Of a stretch of DNA of 64,000 bases, positions 47,488 to 62,600 are shown piece by piece. This stretch comes from an uncultured Algibacter sp. (GTDB taxonomy: Bacteria > Bacteroidota > Bacteroidia > Flavobacteriales > Flavobacteriaceae). Within the stretch, counting starts at the first letter, position 1. Every line of letters starts with the position of its first letter. The DNA lies in NCBI RefSeq assembly GCF_947487605.1, contig NZ_CANKXK010000010.1, positions 62,001 through 126,000 on the forward strand, given 5' to 3'. The notes under the pieces were generated by a model. That model saw only the letters and a program-made list of their open reading frames with translations. It was not told the origin of the DNA and made no database searches. The translations under genes were made by a program, and so were the position numbers.

Positions 47488-48927
47488 ATGAGCGGTAAAT
47501 TCCAGATTTTAGATTCAAAAAGGTATTATATTATAATGTTGTTTTTCGTTGTTTTTGTGTCGTGTAATACAGCAAAGAACAAAGAAACTAGTATTACAGG
47601 GACTAATGCTGTAACAGAAAAACCAAACATCATATTTATTTATACTGACGACCAACGTCAAGATGCTTTAGGTGTTAATGGGAATGAAGTCATTATAACT
47701 CCAAAAATTGATGAATTTTCTAAAGAATCTGTGCAGTTTTCTAATGCCAATGTCGTTTTTGCTTTATGTAGTCCAAGTAGAGCCGCATTGTTAACAGGAC
47801 GTTACGGAAGTGCCAATGGGGTGTTAGAATTAGGCAGTAACTTAAATGATAATGAGGTTTCAGTCGCCAATTATTTAAAGAAAATAGGATATAATACTGG
47901 AGTTTCAGGAAAGTGGCATTTAGGGCAAGAACCCAAAGATTTAGGTTTCGATTTTAGTGTGATTTTTCATAGTAATGGGGCTTATTACGGAAGAGCCATT
48001 GATGATATGGGAACTCAAGTAAAGCCTGAAAAACATTGTGATGAATATTGTGTAGATCGTTCTATAGATTTCTTAAAAGAAGCCGCCAAAAAAGAGCAGC
48101 CTTTCTTTTTATATCATAACACACAGTTACCACACATGAACGGTGTTTTAAAATGGCAAGCGAAACAAGAAACTTTAGATAAGTACAATCAAGAGGATAT
48201 GCCTGTGGCAGCCAGTAGAAATGAAGATTTATCCGATAAACCAAAATATTTAAAGAAGGTTAGAAATTTAAGACAAGCCAAAAAATACGGGTATCCTGAT
48301 GCTGAGGCTATTCAGAAGCATACCAAAGAATATTATTCAGTAATTACTGAAATGGATGATGCATTAGGACGTTTATTTCAAACCATTGATGATTTAGGAC
48401 TTCGTAAAAACACGTATATCTTCTTTATGAGTGATAACGGTTGGATGTTGGGAGACCATGGATTTACAAGTAAAGTATTGCCGTACAGACCAGCAACACG
48501 CGTGCCATTTTTTATTTTGGGTCCAGACTTGAAAAAAGGAACTAACGATAGAATTGTATTGAATATAGATATGGCACCAACCATATTAGAATTGGCAGGT
48601 GTAGAAATTCCAGAGGATATGCATGGTACAAGCATGGTGCCTTTATTAAAAGGAACTGCAAAAAATTGGAGAGAAGAGTTTGTATATGAAGGCTTAGGAA
48701 CTTACGGAGGTGCAAAACCTAATTTAACCGTAATATCTAAAGATTATAGATATATAAAAACCTTTGAAAATTCTGAATTAAATGCTACTAATTTTGAAGA
48801 ATTGTACAGTCAAGAAGCAGATTACGATGAGGTGAAAAACATTGCAAAAACAGAAGAAGGTCAAGAAATTATTAAAAAGTATAATGAAGCTATAGCAAAT
48901 CATAAAAAGGAAGTTTTAAACAAATAG
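47488..48927 (+). CDS. S1-type sulfatase, lipoprotein
   Basis: VVFVSCNTAK; PNIIFIYTDDQRQDALGVNGNEVIITPKID; ALCSPSRAALLTGRYGS; GKWHLG. Confidence 0.94.
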   Translation: MSGKFQILDSKRYYIIMLFFVVFVSCNTAKNKETSITGTNAVTEKPNIIFIYTDDQRQDALGVNGNEVIITPKIDEFSKESVQFSNANVVFALCSPSRAALLTGRYGSANGVLELGSNLNDNEVSVANYLKKIGYNTGVSGKWHLGQEPKDLGFDFSVIFHSNGAYYGRAIDDMGTQVKPEKHCDEYCVDRSIDFLKEAAKKEQPFFLYHNTQLPHMNGVLKWQAKQETLDKYNQEDMPVAASRNEDLSDKPKYLKKVRNLRQAKKYGYPDAEAIQKHTKEYYSVITEMDDALGRLFQTIDDLGLRKNTYIFFMSDNGWMLGDHGFTSKVLPYRPATRVPFFILGPDLKKGTNDRIVLNIDMAPTILELAGVEIPEDMHGTSMVPLLKGTAKNWREEFVYEGLGTYGGAKPNLTVISKDYRYIKTFENSELNATNFEELYSQEADYDEVKNIAKTEEGQEIIKKYNEAIANHKKEVLNK

Positions 48928-49096
48928 TTTAATCAGATTCAAGCTATAACGCATATTCAAAGAAAAGTAATTTTATTGGTTTAAACAGATTAGCAACCCC
49001 ATAACACTATTCTGTTAGGATAGAAGACTCTTAAAAATTCAGAAGAGAACGAGAGAAAATTAAAAAGAAATATTCATAAGAATTAAAGTATAACAA

Positions 49097-51019
49097 ATGA
49101 AACATCTAATTCAATCTATAGTTTTAGTATCACTATTTTTAGTGGTAAGTTGTAAAGAAGCGAAAGTAGTAATTCCTGATGGAGAAGTAACAATTTTCCC
49201 AGAAAAGGAAAAACAAACCGTTTGGGGTATTGGTTTTGAAATACAAAGTGATGCCATAGGTTCTGGAAATACAGGTTTACCCGATAATAAGCATGCGGTA
49301 CCACATGATTTAACGCCATCAGAAAGAGAACGCTTTGCAACTGAAATGCTAAAAGGATTCCGTTATTGCCGATTAGCAGGAGGTTTATATTGGAGAGGTT
49401 TAGATGAAACCAGAAAATATTTACGCCCGCGTTGGCCAGAACAATTGGAAGAACTTCGACAAATGATGGAAACAGCAGGTGTAGAAGGGGTGTCTTTAGA
49501 ATACTGGTCACCAGCACCATTTTGGAAAGCTAACAATAGTTATGTAGGTAAGAACAATAAAGATAAGTACAATACATTACGCTGTTTTGGACCCGATTTT
49601 GGAAAAGATCCAATCTATAAAGGCGATACCATTCAGTTTTTAAAAGACTTTGGAGCTGCCTGTGTTGAAGACATTAAAACCCTAAAAGCAGCTGGTATTA
49701 AAACGGTGCAATGGGGCTTACAAAACGAGCCGTTTACCAATAACGGACAATATTCAGCCTGTAAATATTTTACAGCTAAAGACTATGTAGCTGCACATAC
49801 GGCTACAGCAAAAGCAGTTAGAAATTACGATGATTCTATTTTGTTAATGAGTGATACGGAGTGGGGTTTTCCAAAGAAGATTGCTAAAGGTATGAGCGAC
49901 CCAGAAGTGGCGAGTTTGGTTGATGCTTATGTGATTCACTCCATTGGTGTAGATTCAGAAAAAGTGATGGACTATCATAAGAAAATCACTAAAGAATTAC
50001 CTGCACGTCCGTGGTTTCAAAATGAATATGAATACTTAAAAGGAGGGGCTACTCCAGAACGTTGTTTAAACACGACGCAGCATATTATGAATTCGTTTCA
50101 ACTAGGAGAAAACCCTACTTGGTACTGGATTCACGCTTTAAAACCATTTAAAAACTCTGAAGCAAGTGGGTATTCTCTTGGGTTTTGGAAATCTTTGGAT
50201 GACACTAAACCATCAAAAGATATAAATGCTTACGAGCGTTGGGTAGGAGGTCCAGAAATTACAGATTTACCAGAAGAATTTAAAACTATGGAGTTTGTAA
50301 ATATTCAGCGTAAATCAAATAAAAAACCTGGGTTGAGTTTCAATTTTGTGTTAAATCAAAATGCTACGGTTTATATGTTGGTAGAAAATAAAGGTGGTTT
50401 CATCCCAAAAGATTGGCAATCAACTGATTTTAAAGTAACTTGGAGTGGGGGAACAGATGTCGTTTACAAAAAAGAATTAAAAAAAGGCTCTCATGCTATT
50501 GGTGCTCACAAAGGAAATGAAGGCGAAATTTACGGAGCTCCGCATGCCATGTTTGTTCAAGCTAGTGACGCATCTACTTTTAAATTGGATGTAGGGGTAA
50601 ACAGCCCGATGAAAATACGTTCAGAGGCTATGAAGCTGGAAAAAGCTGCAGCCAATTTAAAACCAGGGCATTGGTTTTTTAACGATTACAACTGGAATGC
50701 CGTAGGAAGTTTTGTAAAACGTATGCCATGGGATTGTAAAGTGTTAGATATTAGTGAAGCTAATTATAACAAAGATGCCAGAGTATTAGCTTTTGTAAAA
50801 CCTAATGGAAAAAGAACCATTGTAGTGTCTAATAGAACAGGAAAAGATTACACCTTTAGTTTGAATACAGGAATAGAGAACCCTAAATGGAAAGGCTATC
50901 GATATACACCAGATAATAGAGGTGAAAACACCATGGGTCTTGAAATAGGAACAGCAAAAGGTGCTGTTTTAACACCAACCCTACCACATTTAAGTTGGGA
51001 GTTTTGGGAGGAGCAATAG
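49097..51019 (+). CDS. Putative clan GH-A glycoside hydrolase (GH30-like), lipoprotein
   Basis: FLVVSCKEA; VWGIGFEIQSDA; candidate acid/base VQWGLQNEPFTNNGQ and nucleophile RPWFQNEYEYL; Trp/Tyr-rich barrel-like sequence. Confidence 0.65.
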   Translation: MKHLIQSIVLVSLFLVVSCKEAKVVIPDGEVTIFPEKEKQTVWGIGFEIQSDAIGSGNTGLPDNKHAVPHDLTPSERERFATEMLKGFRYCRLAGGLYWRGLDETRKYLRPRWPEQLEELRQMMETAGVEGVSLEYWSPAPFWKANNSYVGKNNKDKYNTLRCFGPDFGKDPIYKGDTIQFLKDFGAACVEDIKTLKAAGIKTVQWGLQNEPFTNNGQYSACKYFTAKDYVAAHTATAKAVRNYDDSILLMSDTEWGFPKKIAKGMSDPEVASLVDAYVIHSIGVDSEKVMDYHKKITKELPARPWFQNEYEYLKGGATPERCLNTTQHIMNSFQLGENPTWYWIHALKPFKNSEASGYSLGFWKSLDDTKPSKDINAYERWVGGPEITDLPEEFKTMEFVNIQRKSNKKPGLSFNFVLNQNATVYMLVENKGGFIPKDWQSTDFKVTWSGGTDVVYKKELKKGSHAIGAHKGNEGEIYGAPHAMFVQASDASTFKLDVGVNSPMKIRSEAMKLEKAAANLKPGHWFFNDYNWNAVGSFVKRMPWDCKVLDISEANYNKDARVLAFVKPNGKRTIVVSNRTGKDYTFSLNTGIENPKWKGYRYTPDNRGENTMGLEIGTAKGAVLTPTLPHLSWEFWEEQ

Positions 51020-51047
51020 ATAAAGTAATAAGCTAAAAAAGAAAATT

Positions 51048-53828
51048 ATGAAAATGAAAACAGTACTAGGTTTTTTCCTGTCATTTTTTGTGGTGGGATA
51101 TGTAACTGCGCAACAAATTAGTGTAGATGCTGATGATTATAAACAAGAATTTACAGGTACAGGAGCAAGTGCAGGATTATATATTGGACATTATTTAAGT
51201 CTTTCTGAAGCAAATAGATTGGAGGCTTCTAGAATGTTATACGAAGATTTAAAGTTAAATGCTTTTAAAAACTATACGAGACATAGACATGAAGATAGGC
51301 CCGATGTTTACGATAATATTTCCGTTGCAATTGCAAATGCTAAACTGTATAATCCCAATTTGGAGATTATGATGTGTACAAACAATCTACCTGATGATTT
51401 GGAAATTAGTGAGCATGAGCATGACCCATCAATTCCAAATATCATGGATAAGATTGCGGAATATTATTTTAGTGTGTGTGAAGGGTATTTTGATAGAGGG
51501 CATACTGTGGATATTATTGAATTGATAAACGAAAAAGGATATCTTTCAAAGAAAACAGATTTGTATGATATGGCTGCAGATAAGTTCAAAGCACTAATCA
51601 ATGATCCAAGTTACAATACAAAAGGTGTACCTATGCCAAAAATTGCTGGTCCAGGAACTTGGAGTGCAAAATCGCCAAAAACTTTTATAAATGGATGGAA
51701 AAATGACAGACCAAATGCATGGGCTAATGTAGATATTGTAACAACACATGGTTATCAAGATAGTAGAGAAGAAAATTTTACGGAAACCTTTAGTTTATCA
51801 GAAGGAAAACCGTTTTATCAAAGTGAGCAAACAGGTAAAATACAAACAGACGAAGCCAATGGGGTTGATGTTTTAGGAGAGCAGTTTCCAGATCCAACAT
51901 ATTACCCACCATTTGTGAGTGATGCAGAAATTGCAAAACAAATGATTGATTTTTATAATGGTGGAGGTAATTCATTTTACTGCTTTTTAACCAATACAGC
52001 AACTACAGCGCATAATGCAGGGCTTATAGGAACACCATGGGGAGGTACACCTGGAAAAACATGGATATACGATGGATTCAAGCATTTATCGGCTACCCAC
52101 CCTGTCGGTTCTAAACGCGTTTCAAGAGATTTTACAGATGCTACTAATCAGTATGGAGATACTAAACATAAAGTAGTCGCTTTTAGAGAAGAAGGTACTA
52201 ATTTGGTATATGTGCATATTTTAAATTTATACAACACTAATAACCAAATTAATTTAGATTTTAAAGGAGATGGCATCAAGCAAGTAAAAGTAATTCATAC
52301 TGATGAGTTTTTGGATTTTGCTGAAATTGAAAACACCACTTACACAACACCACTAAGTGAAGTTGTTATCAATACAACACCTTATAGTGTAACAACAGCC
52401 ATGGTAACTTTAGAAGGGTCTTCAACGCAAACCCTACAAAGTCAAACGATAACATTCAACTCTATTAATGATGTTCAGGATGATGTGACTGATTTTGGTT
52501 TAACTGCTTCGGCTTCATCTACCTTACCTGTATCTTATGAAGTATTAAGTGGACCTGCTACCATATCTGGTTCTACGCTATCAGTAACTGGTGTTGGAGT
52601 TGTTAGAGTACGTGCAACCCAAGCGGGTGATGCGACTTACTATAAAGCTGCTCCAGTTGATCAAATTTTTTATGTAAGACCAAGTGGCCCTAATATCGCT
52701 TTAAATAAACCAGCAACAGCAAGTTCTGAATTTAGTTCAACTTACACTCCTGATAAAGCAGTTGATGGTAATATTGTTGATAACTCGAGTCGTTGGGTTA
52801 CAAGTAGCAGTATTTCTAATTTTGGAACGACCCCACAATGGCTAGAAATAGAATTAGGTGCTAATTATGATATAGATGCTATGAGTTTTTATACGGGACT
52901 TAACGGTTATAATAGACAAATATATGAGTTTGATTTTCAGATATTTAATGAGCAGACGAATAGTTGGATAACCGTTATTAGCGAAACAGATAACATCAAC
53001 CCTGTGTATTTAAAAGCATTTACAACTACAAGAGGGAATAAAGTAAGGTTATATATGGATGGGGCACCAAGCGATTTTATTGCGAGATTATACGAATTGG
53101 AAGTTTTTGGAACCTACCATTCAGAACTTGGGGAAACTTTAGATAATATTGCTTTAAATAAAACAGTAACAGTTACAGGAACCAATGGAGCAACCCATTG
53201 GACGAATGGAAGCACAAATTATCAATACCTACCTGAATATGCCGTTGATGGTAATATCGTTGATGCTGATAACAGATGGGTATTTGACTTTGGAGCGAAT
53301 GCCTTACCCGTTGAAATGATTATTGATTTTGGAGAGGATTACGTTATAGATTCATACAACTTTATAGAAGGAAATGATGCCAGTGAAGATTTTGAGTTTC
53401 AATATTGGGATGAAACAGACGGGCAGTATAAGAATTTGTTAAATGTTACAGGGAATACTTCTCTTGAACATGGACAAATTTTTCCAACCAAAGAAACTAC
53501 CGATAAATTAAAGATTATCTGGACAAAACATCAAGATTCAAAATATATCCGTATGCATGAAATTCAGGTATTTGGTGCTTTAGCGTCGGGTTTAAGTGTT
53601 AATGATTTTGATAAATCACAATTTCAAATTTACCCAAATCCAGTAAAGGGTAATCAATTACATATTAAAGGTAGAAATACTATTGAATCTGTATCTATTT
53701 ATAACTTATTGGGTGTACAACAAAAAGTTAATATTAATAGCGATATAATAGATGTTAGTAACCTCTCAAGCGGATTGTATATTCTTAATATCAACAATCA
53801 ATTTAGACATAAATTTATCAAGCAATAA
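51048..53828 (+). CDS. Large secreted putative glycoside hydrolase (clan GH-A-like) with two F5/8-type-C/CBM32-like modules and T9SS domain
   Basis: N-terminal FTGTGASAGLYIGHYL...IELINEKG...KPFYQSEQTG; NIALNKPATASSEFSSTYTPDKAVDGN and NIALNKTVTVTGTNGATHWTN...PEYAVDGN modules; C-terminal IYPNPVKGNQLHIKG. Confidence 0.65.
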   Translation: MKMKTVLGFFLSFFVVGYVTAQQISVDADDYKQEFTGTGASAGLYIGHYLSLSEANRLEASRMLYEDLKLNAFKNYTRHRHEDRPDVYDNISVAIANAKLYNPNLEIMMCTNNLPDDLEISEHEHDPSIPNIMDKIAEYYFSVCEGYFDRGHTVDIIELINEKGYLSKKTDLYDMAADKFKALINDPSYNTKGVPMPKIAGPGTWSAKSPKTFINGWKNDRPNAWANVDIVTTHGYQDSREENFTETFSLSEGKPFYQSEQTGKIQTDEANGVDVLGEQFPDPTYYPPFVSDAEIAKQMIDFYNGGGNSFYCFLTNTATTAHNAGLIGTPWGGTPGKTWIYDGFKHLSATHPVGSKRVSRDFTDATNQYGDTKHKVVAFREEGTNLVYVHILNLYNTNNQINLDFKGDGIKQVKVIHTDEFLDFAEIENTTYTTPLSEVVINTTPYSVTTAMVTLEGSSTQTLQSQTITFNSINDVQDDVTDFGLTASASSTLPVSYEVLSGPATISGSTLSVTGVGVVRVRATQAGDATYYKAAPVDQIFYVRPSGPNIALNKPATASSEFSSTYTPDKAVDGNIVDNSSRWVTSSSISNFGTTPQWLEIELGANYDIDAMSFYTGLNGYNRQIYEFDFQIFNEQTNSWITVISETDNINPVYLKAFTTTRGNKVRLYMDGAPSDFIARLYELEVFGTYHSELGETLDNIALNKTVTVTGTNGATHWTNGSTNYQYLPEYAVDGNIVDADNRWVFDFGANALPVEMIIDFGEDYVIDSYNFIEGNDASEDFEFQYWDETDGQYKNLLNVTGNTSLEHGQIFPTKETTDKLKIIWTKHQDSKYIRMHEIQVFGALASGLSVNDFDKSQFQIYPNPVKGNQLHIKGRNTIESVSIYNLLGVQQKVNINSDIIDVSNLSSGLYILNINNQFRHKFIKQ

Positions 53829-53832
53829 TAAT

Positions 53833-55326
53833 ATGAAAGCAATATATACATTAATAGTTTTTTTGTTTTTCAGTTTCTATAGTCAAGCACAAATGGTAGA
53901 TTCAAATACGCCATCAGGTGCCTTACCAACAAATACCTATTTGGGCTCTGATTGGGCTTTAGATTTTAGTGATGAGTTTGAAGATGCCACAGTGAACACA
54001 GCTAAATGGAATATAGATAATAGTACAAATTCTAGAAATCCTAGACCTGCTATTGGAATTAACCGTTGGTTTTGGAGAACGCGTAGTGTGTCTTTAGCCA
54101 ATGGAAAGTTAGAGCTTAATGTTGAAAAGACTGACTGGCAAACCATGGTTTGTGGTTCTATAAATACAAATAATAAATATGAAACCACTTATGGCTATTA
54201 TGAAGCCAGAATACAAATTGCAGAGACAGATCATGGCACACACACAGCCTTTTGGTTACAAGGTGATAATATGGTGAATGGCACCCCAGCAGATGATTCA
54301 GGAGCAGATGGTGCTGAGGTTGATATTTTTGAATCGGCGTGGTTAGGAGATTTTACAAAAGCCGTAGTTCATATCGACGGTTATGGGGCTAATAAACAAG
54401 CTAGTACTAAGCAATACAGTACCCCAGGTATTCATACTGGATATCATACCTATGGTTTTTACTGGACTAAAGAATATATGCGTATATATTATGATGGCGT
54501 ATTAAAAACCACCTATAAAGATCCTAAATACATTCCGCAAGTTGATGAATATTTATGGCTTTCAGATGGGGCAAGTTTTGGTTTAGGTGATGAACCTGAT
54601 ACAGATGTTTTTTTTGTTGATAGGCCTATTGGGGATTTAACAAAAGCTTATGTAGAATATATTAGAGGATGGAAATCATCAAAAACAAATATAGCTGCTG
54701 GTAAAACGGTTACTGTATCTAGTGAAAGAAACGGATTCCCAGCAAGTAATATAGTTGATGGAGAAACCGTAGCAAATGAAAGTAGATGGCTTACTGCTGA
54801 TGCAGCAAACGGAATAGGTTGGGCAGAAATAGATTTAGGAGGTACTTATAATGTAACTGGTTTTAGAGCCCTCTCAGGTTTTGATGGCTTCAATAGACCT
54901 TTTCAAGATTATCAATTTCAATATCATAATGGCACTACTTGGGTAGATATTGTTAGTATAAATGGAGAAACAGATGCCATAGTAGAACAATATTTTATTG
55001 GAGTAACTACCGATAAAGTAAGATTGAATATTACAGGAAATAGTGAGCCTTTTATTCGTTTATATGAGTTAGAAGTGTATGGAGAATCTGTTTTAAGTGT
55101 TAATGACTTCAATAAAAAAGAGATGATAATTTTTCCAAACCCTACAACAGGAGAAATAACATTCAAAGATATTAATCAAGAAGTAGAGGCTAACATCATG
55201 GATGTAAGAGGCGCTGTTATTAAAACTCAAAAAACTAGATATAGTATCGATTTGTCCTCACTTCCTTCTGGGATGTATTTTGTTGCTATAAAAGGTTATA
55301 AAACAGAAAAAGTAATTAAACTATAA
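53833..55326 (+). CDS. GH16-family endo-glycanase with F5/8-type-C module and T9SS domain
   Basis: LDFSDEFEDATVNTAKWNID; GYYEARIQIAETDHGTHTAFWLQG; catalytic ExDxxE as GAEVDIFES; KTVTVSSERNGFPASNIVDGE; FPNPTTGEITFKD. Start refined to ATG 53833 because ORF 53752 overlaps the upstream CDS. Confidence 0.88.
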   Translation: MKAIYTLIVFLFFSFYSQAQMVDSNTPSGALPTNTYLGSDWALDFSDEFEDATVNTAKWNIDNSTNSRNPRPAIGINRWFWRTRSVSLANGKLELNVEKTDWQTMVCGSINTNNKYETTYGYYEARIQIAETDHGTHTAFWLQGDNMVNGTPADDSGADGAEVDIFESAWLGDFTKAVVHIDGYGANKQASTKQYSTPGIHTGYHTYGFYWTKEYMRIYYDGVLKTTYKDPKYIPQVDEYLWLSDGASFGLGDEPDTDVFFVDRPIGDLTKAYVEYIRGWKSSKTNIAAGKTVTVSSERNGFPASNIVDGETVANESRWLTADAANGIGWAEIDLGGTYNVTGFRALSGFDGFNRPFQDYQFQYHNGTTWVDIVSINGETDAIVEQYFIGVTTDKVRLNITGNSEPFIRLYELEVYGESVLSVNDFNKKEMIIFPNPTTGEITFKDINQEVEANIMDVRGAVIKTQKTRYSIDLSSLPSGMYFVAIKGYKTEKVIKL

Positions 55327-55360
55327 ACAATCTCAATCAAACTAAAATTCATCAAGCTAA

Positions 55361-58507
<3,147 letters not shown>

Positions 58508-58516
58508 GAATTCACA

Positions 58517-59647
58517 ATGTTTAAAATTCGTTTTTTTTTAATCGGTGCATTTACCACATTAACTGTAAATGCCCAGTTAGAGAAAAACGAATTTGTTTCT
58601 GGCGAAATTTGGAAAGACACTAACGGAACGCATATCAATGCGCACGGTGGTGGCTTTCTGTTTTACAAGAATACCTATTACTGGTTTGGAGAGCATAAAA
58701 TTGCAGGCAGTCAAGGCAATAGTGCTATGGTAGGTGTTGGAGTATATGCTTCCAAAGATTTATACCATTGGGAAAATAAAGGTATTGCTTCAGCAGTTAC
58801 AGAAGATAAAAATTCATTAATACAAAAAGGCTGTATTATTGAAAGACCTAAGGTAATTTACAACAAACACACTGATAAGTTTGTGATGTGGTTTCATCAC
58901 GAATTAAAAGGGCAAGGTTACGAAGCTGCTTTAACGGGGGTTGCTATTGCTGATACTATAACAGGCCCATACACCTATTTAAAAAGTTTTAGAGTACATC
59001 CAAAAGTATTACCTCAAAATTTTTCAGAAGCACAGTTTTTAAAAGCTAAACCTATAAACAATAGAAAAGATGAAAACTGGAAACAAAAGGTAATAGATGG
59101 CGCTTATTTTGTGCGAGATTTTGAAGAAGGACAAATGTCAAGAGATATGACCTTGTTTGTTGATGACGATGATGTAGCGTATCATATTACGGCATCCGAA
59201 GAAAATCAAACATTACTAATTTCAAAGCTATCGGATGATTATTTATCCTTAACACATGAATATATTCGTGTATTTCCTGGTGGACGAAACGAAGCTCCTG
59301 CAATCTTTAAAAAGGATGGGAAATACTATATGTTTTCATCAGGTTTAACGGGGTGGAGTCCAAACCCTGCAAAATTAGCGGTATCTGATAAAATGATGGG
59401 AGACTGGACATATCTTGGTAATCCTTGTAAAGGTTCAGAAAAAGAAAAGAACACCACATTTTGGTCGCAAAGTACTTATGTATTACCTGTGCAAGGTAAA
59501 AAAGAGGCGTTTATTTTTATGGCAGATAGATGGCAACCTAAAAACCCAATTGATGGGCGCTATGTATGGTTGCCTGTTCAATTCAAAAAAGAGATTCCTT
59601 TTTTAGAATGGTTTGATTCGTGGGACTTGTCTTTTTTCGATAACTAA
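58517..59647 (+). CDS. GH43-family glycosidase (galactan exo-1,3-beta-galactosidase-like)
   Basis: EIWKDTNGTHINAHGGGFLFYKNTYYWFGEHK; CIIERPKVIYNKHTDKFVMWFHHE; SRDMTLFVDDDDVAYHITASEENQTLLISKLSDDYL; RNEAPAIFKKDGKYYMFSSGLTGWSPN. Confidence 0.85.
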   Translation: MFKIRFFLIGAFTTLTVNAQLEKNEFVSGEIWKDTNGTHINAHGGGFLFYKNTYYWFGEHKIAGSQGNSAMVGVGVYASKDLYHWENKGIASAVTEDKNSLIQKGCIIERPKVIYNKHTDKFVMWFHHELKGQGYEAALTGVAIADTITGPYTYLKSFRVHPKVLPQNFSEAQFLKAKPINNRKDENWKQKVIDGAYFVRDFEEGQMSRDMTLFVDDDDVAYHITASEENQTLLISKLSDDYLSLTHEYIRVFPGGRNEAPAIFKKDGKYYMFSSGLTGWSPNPAKLAVSDKMMGDWTYLGNPCKGSEKEKNTTFWSQSTYVLPVQGKKEAFIFMADRWQPKNPIDGRYVWLPVQFKKEIPFLEWFDSWDLSFFDN

Positions 59648-59662
59648 TTTAATACTTTACAG

Positions 59663-62600
59663 ATGTTTAAGAAACTACTTTTTTTACTGTTATTCGTGAA
59701 TACCTTAGTTGTATTTGCGCAACAAAATATACTGGTAAACGGTAGTTTTAACAATGGTACTATAGGTTGGACAACCAATGGTACGGTTTCTGTAGAGTCA
59801 ACAGGTTTAGTATCAGGGTCTTCAGAATCTGCTCAAGTTATTGCAACTAATGGTAAATTAAGTCAGGATATAAATGCCAATGACGAAGAGTGGGAATTCG
59901 AGTTTTATTTTGCTTGTCAGAATCCAACCTTATTTTCAGGAGCAAACAGAGGCCTAAATGTTCACATTAATAATGCTGAAATCAATCTAAGAATTGCAGA
60001 AAACGGTGATATTCAAGTGTATTCTGGTTCTTGGATTACCATAGGGTCTGGTAATGAAATTTCTTTTTCAACAGATAACAATGCAGATGGAGATATTATT
60101 GATGCAGGTGATGTTTTAAATGCACATCGTTTAAAGATAGTAGGACATCAATACGGTACAGGGCAATCCAATTACGATGTATATGTTTCCGAAGCCAATA
60201 CTAGTGTACTTCAATTGGTAGCATCGGGTTTAACATATTTTCAAGGGAATCCATCAACATTAACTTCTGTAAGCTTTTTGTCTAATTTCGGAATGACATC
60301 TGGTATGTCGTATCTGGTTGATGAATGTGTTTTGTTTGATAATAGCAATATTATTATAGAACAAACAAGCGGATCAACTTCCGTAGAGGAAGAAGGAGCA
60401 ACTTCAGACACATTTACTATAAAACTAAAAGACCTTCCTACAGGCGATGTCACTATTAATATTGCCGAGGTTGGTACATCGTATTTAAATGTAACGCCTT
60501 CAAGTGTGGTATTCAATGCTTCAAATTATAACAATCCAAAAACAATAACCGTTACTGCCATTGATGATAGTGAAGCACAAGGTGGCACTTATACAACCAA
60601 TTTGTCATTTGAAGTAACGTCATCAGATTCAAATTATAATGGAAAGCCCTTAACCGATATAGCAGTTTTTATAAAAGACAACGAACCTTTTGTATATCCT
60701 TTATATAGTGGTGTTTATCCGCATTTAGCGGTAACCAATAGTAATAATGAATGTGGCGTAGGTGCTATTGTACCTTGGCAAGACGATTTATGGTATGTAA
60801 CCTATTCACCTCATTTCCCTAATGGAAGTAATGATAAATTGTATCAATTAAGTTCAGATTTAAGTGTCGTTGCTAGACCAGAAAGTGTGGGAGGTACTCC
60901 TGCAAATCGTATGATTCATTCAGAATCCAATCAGCTCATCATAGGGTCTCATATCATTGATGAAAACAAAGTAGTTAAAACCATACCATTATCTACTATG
61001 CCAGGGCGTATGACTGCTAATGCACGCCATTTAACAGACCCAGAAAACCGTGTTTATTTTGTAACCATGGAAGAAGGTATTTATGATGTAGATGTAAATA
61101 CCTTGGATTTTGTAACCTTGCACGGTGATACAAATTCTGGAGGATTTAACAGCATTGTTCCAGGTGTTCACATGAAAGGTGCTTATACAGGGCAAGGACG
61201 TTTAATGATTGCTAATAATGGAAAAGGAGGAACATTATCTGAATGGAAAGGCTTTGGCGATGGTAATCCTGCCAATTCTGGAGCTTGGACAAATATTGAT
61301 GTTAATAAGCACGTAGAAATTACATCAAAAGGAGGTATTTACGGGGCAACGTCTCCCAACGATCCCATTTGGTCAATGGGTTGGGATGATAAATCAGTAT
61401 TATTAAATGTATGCGATAAAGGTGGTGTTTGGAAGCGGTTTAGAATGCCTAAAGGAAGTTACACACATGATGGAGATCCTGGATGGTACACAGAGTGGCC
61501 TAGAATTAGAGATATTGGTTATGGCAATGGCAATTATTTAATGAATATGCATGGGTTGATGTATCAATTTCCATCAGAATTTAGTCATGATAATACAGGA
61601 GGAATTGTACCTTTTAGTAGCTTTTTAAAAATGATTGTTGATTATACCGAATGGAATGATCAAATTGTTTTGGCGTGTAATGATGCATCAAAAATGGGGA
61701 ACAGTATTTGCCCAAGAGCAGAATCCAATTTATTGTTTACTACGCGAGAAGAATTAGATACTTATGCAAGTACTCCTTTTGCTTTTGGGGGCGTTTGGAC
61801 CTCTGAAGCGGTTTCTGCAAATACACCAAGTGAAGCTATTTTAATTAGTGGTTACAAATACAGAACTCTTCATTTAGAACAAAATACCAACACCGAAGTT
61901 GTGTTTACAATTGAAGTAGATATGAGTGGAGATAATAATTGGACAACCTTAGAGCAGGTAACCATTCCAGCATTGGGGTATGCGAATTATCTACTTCCAG
62001 AAAGTTTGCAAGCACCTTGGTTACGAGTCGTTTCAAATACCAATGTAAATAGTGCAAGTGCATATTTACATTTCGCGAACGAATATAGTACACAAACACC
62101 TAGTATTATTAGCAGTATTGTACCACCAGCTCAAACTACAGCAATGAGTTCTGGATTAATTAGGCTCATGTCTGGTACTGATATGAAGTTACAGTTTGCT
62201 TCTGATATTGTTGATAACCAGGGTAGTATCACCACAGGTTATTACGAGATGTCTAGTAATATGATTATGAATAAGGTGAATAATACTAGTGGAGAAAACA
62301 CATTGAGGTCGCAATACAATACCACTAAAGATTTCAATGTAGATGAAGCATCTGTTATTGTAGAATCTCAAGGAAATCAATATCGATTGCCTTTTGGTGA
62401 TGATAAATTTAGTTCACCATTCGTTTCGGGTTGGCCTCGTGGCGAAAGAGAAATTGTTACAGAACGTAGTATGATGAACATCCACGGGACTTTTTACGAA
62501 TTACCAAGAAATAATTCAGGTGGTATGCGAAGAATAAGACCCATAACTACCCATAACAAGCAGATATTCGATTTTTGTTCATGGCGAGGTATGCTAGTGT

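Noticed and set aside
49116-49520. 134-aa minus-strand ORF opposite the GH30-like gene
   Set aside because: Low-complexity Leu-rich antisense frame over a clear lipoprotein enzyme gene.
53752-53832. Extended N-terminus of the GH16 ORF in the track
   Set aside because: Overlaps the coding end of the upstream T9SS protein; the signal peptide begins at ATG 53833 (MKAIYTLIVFLFFSFYSQAQ).
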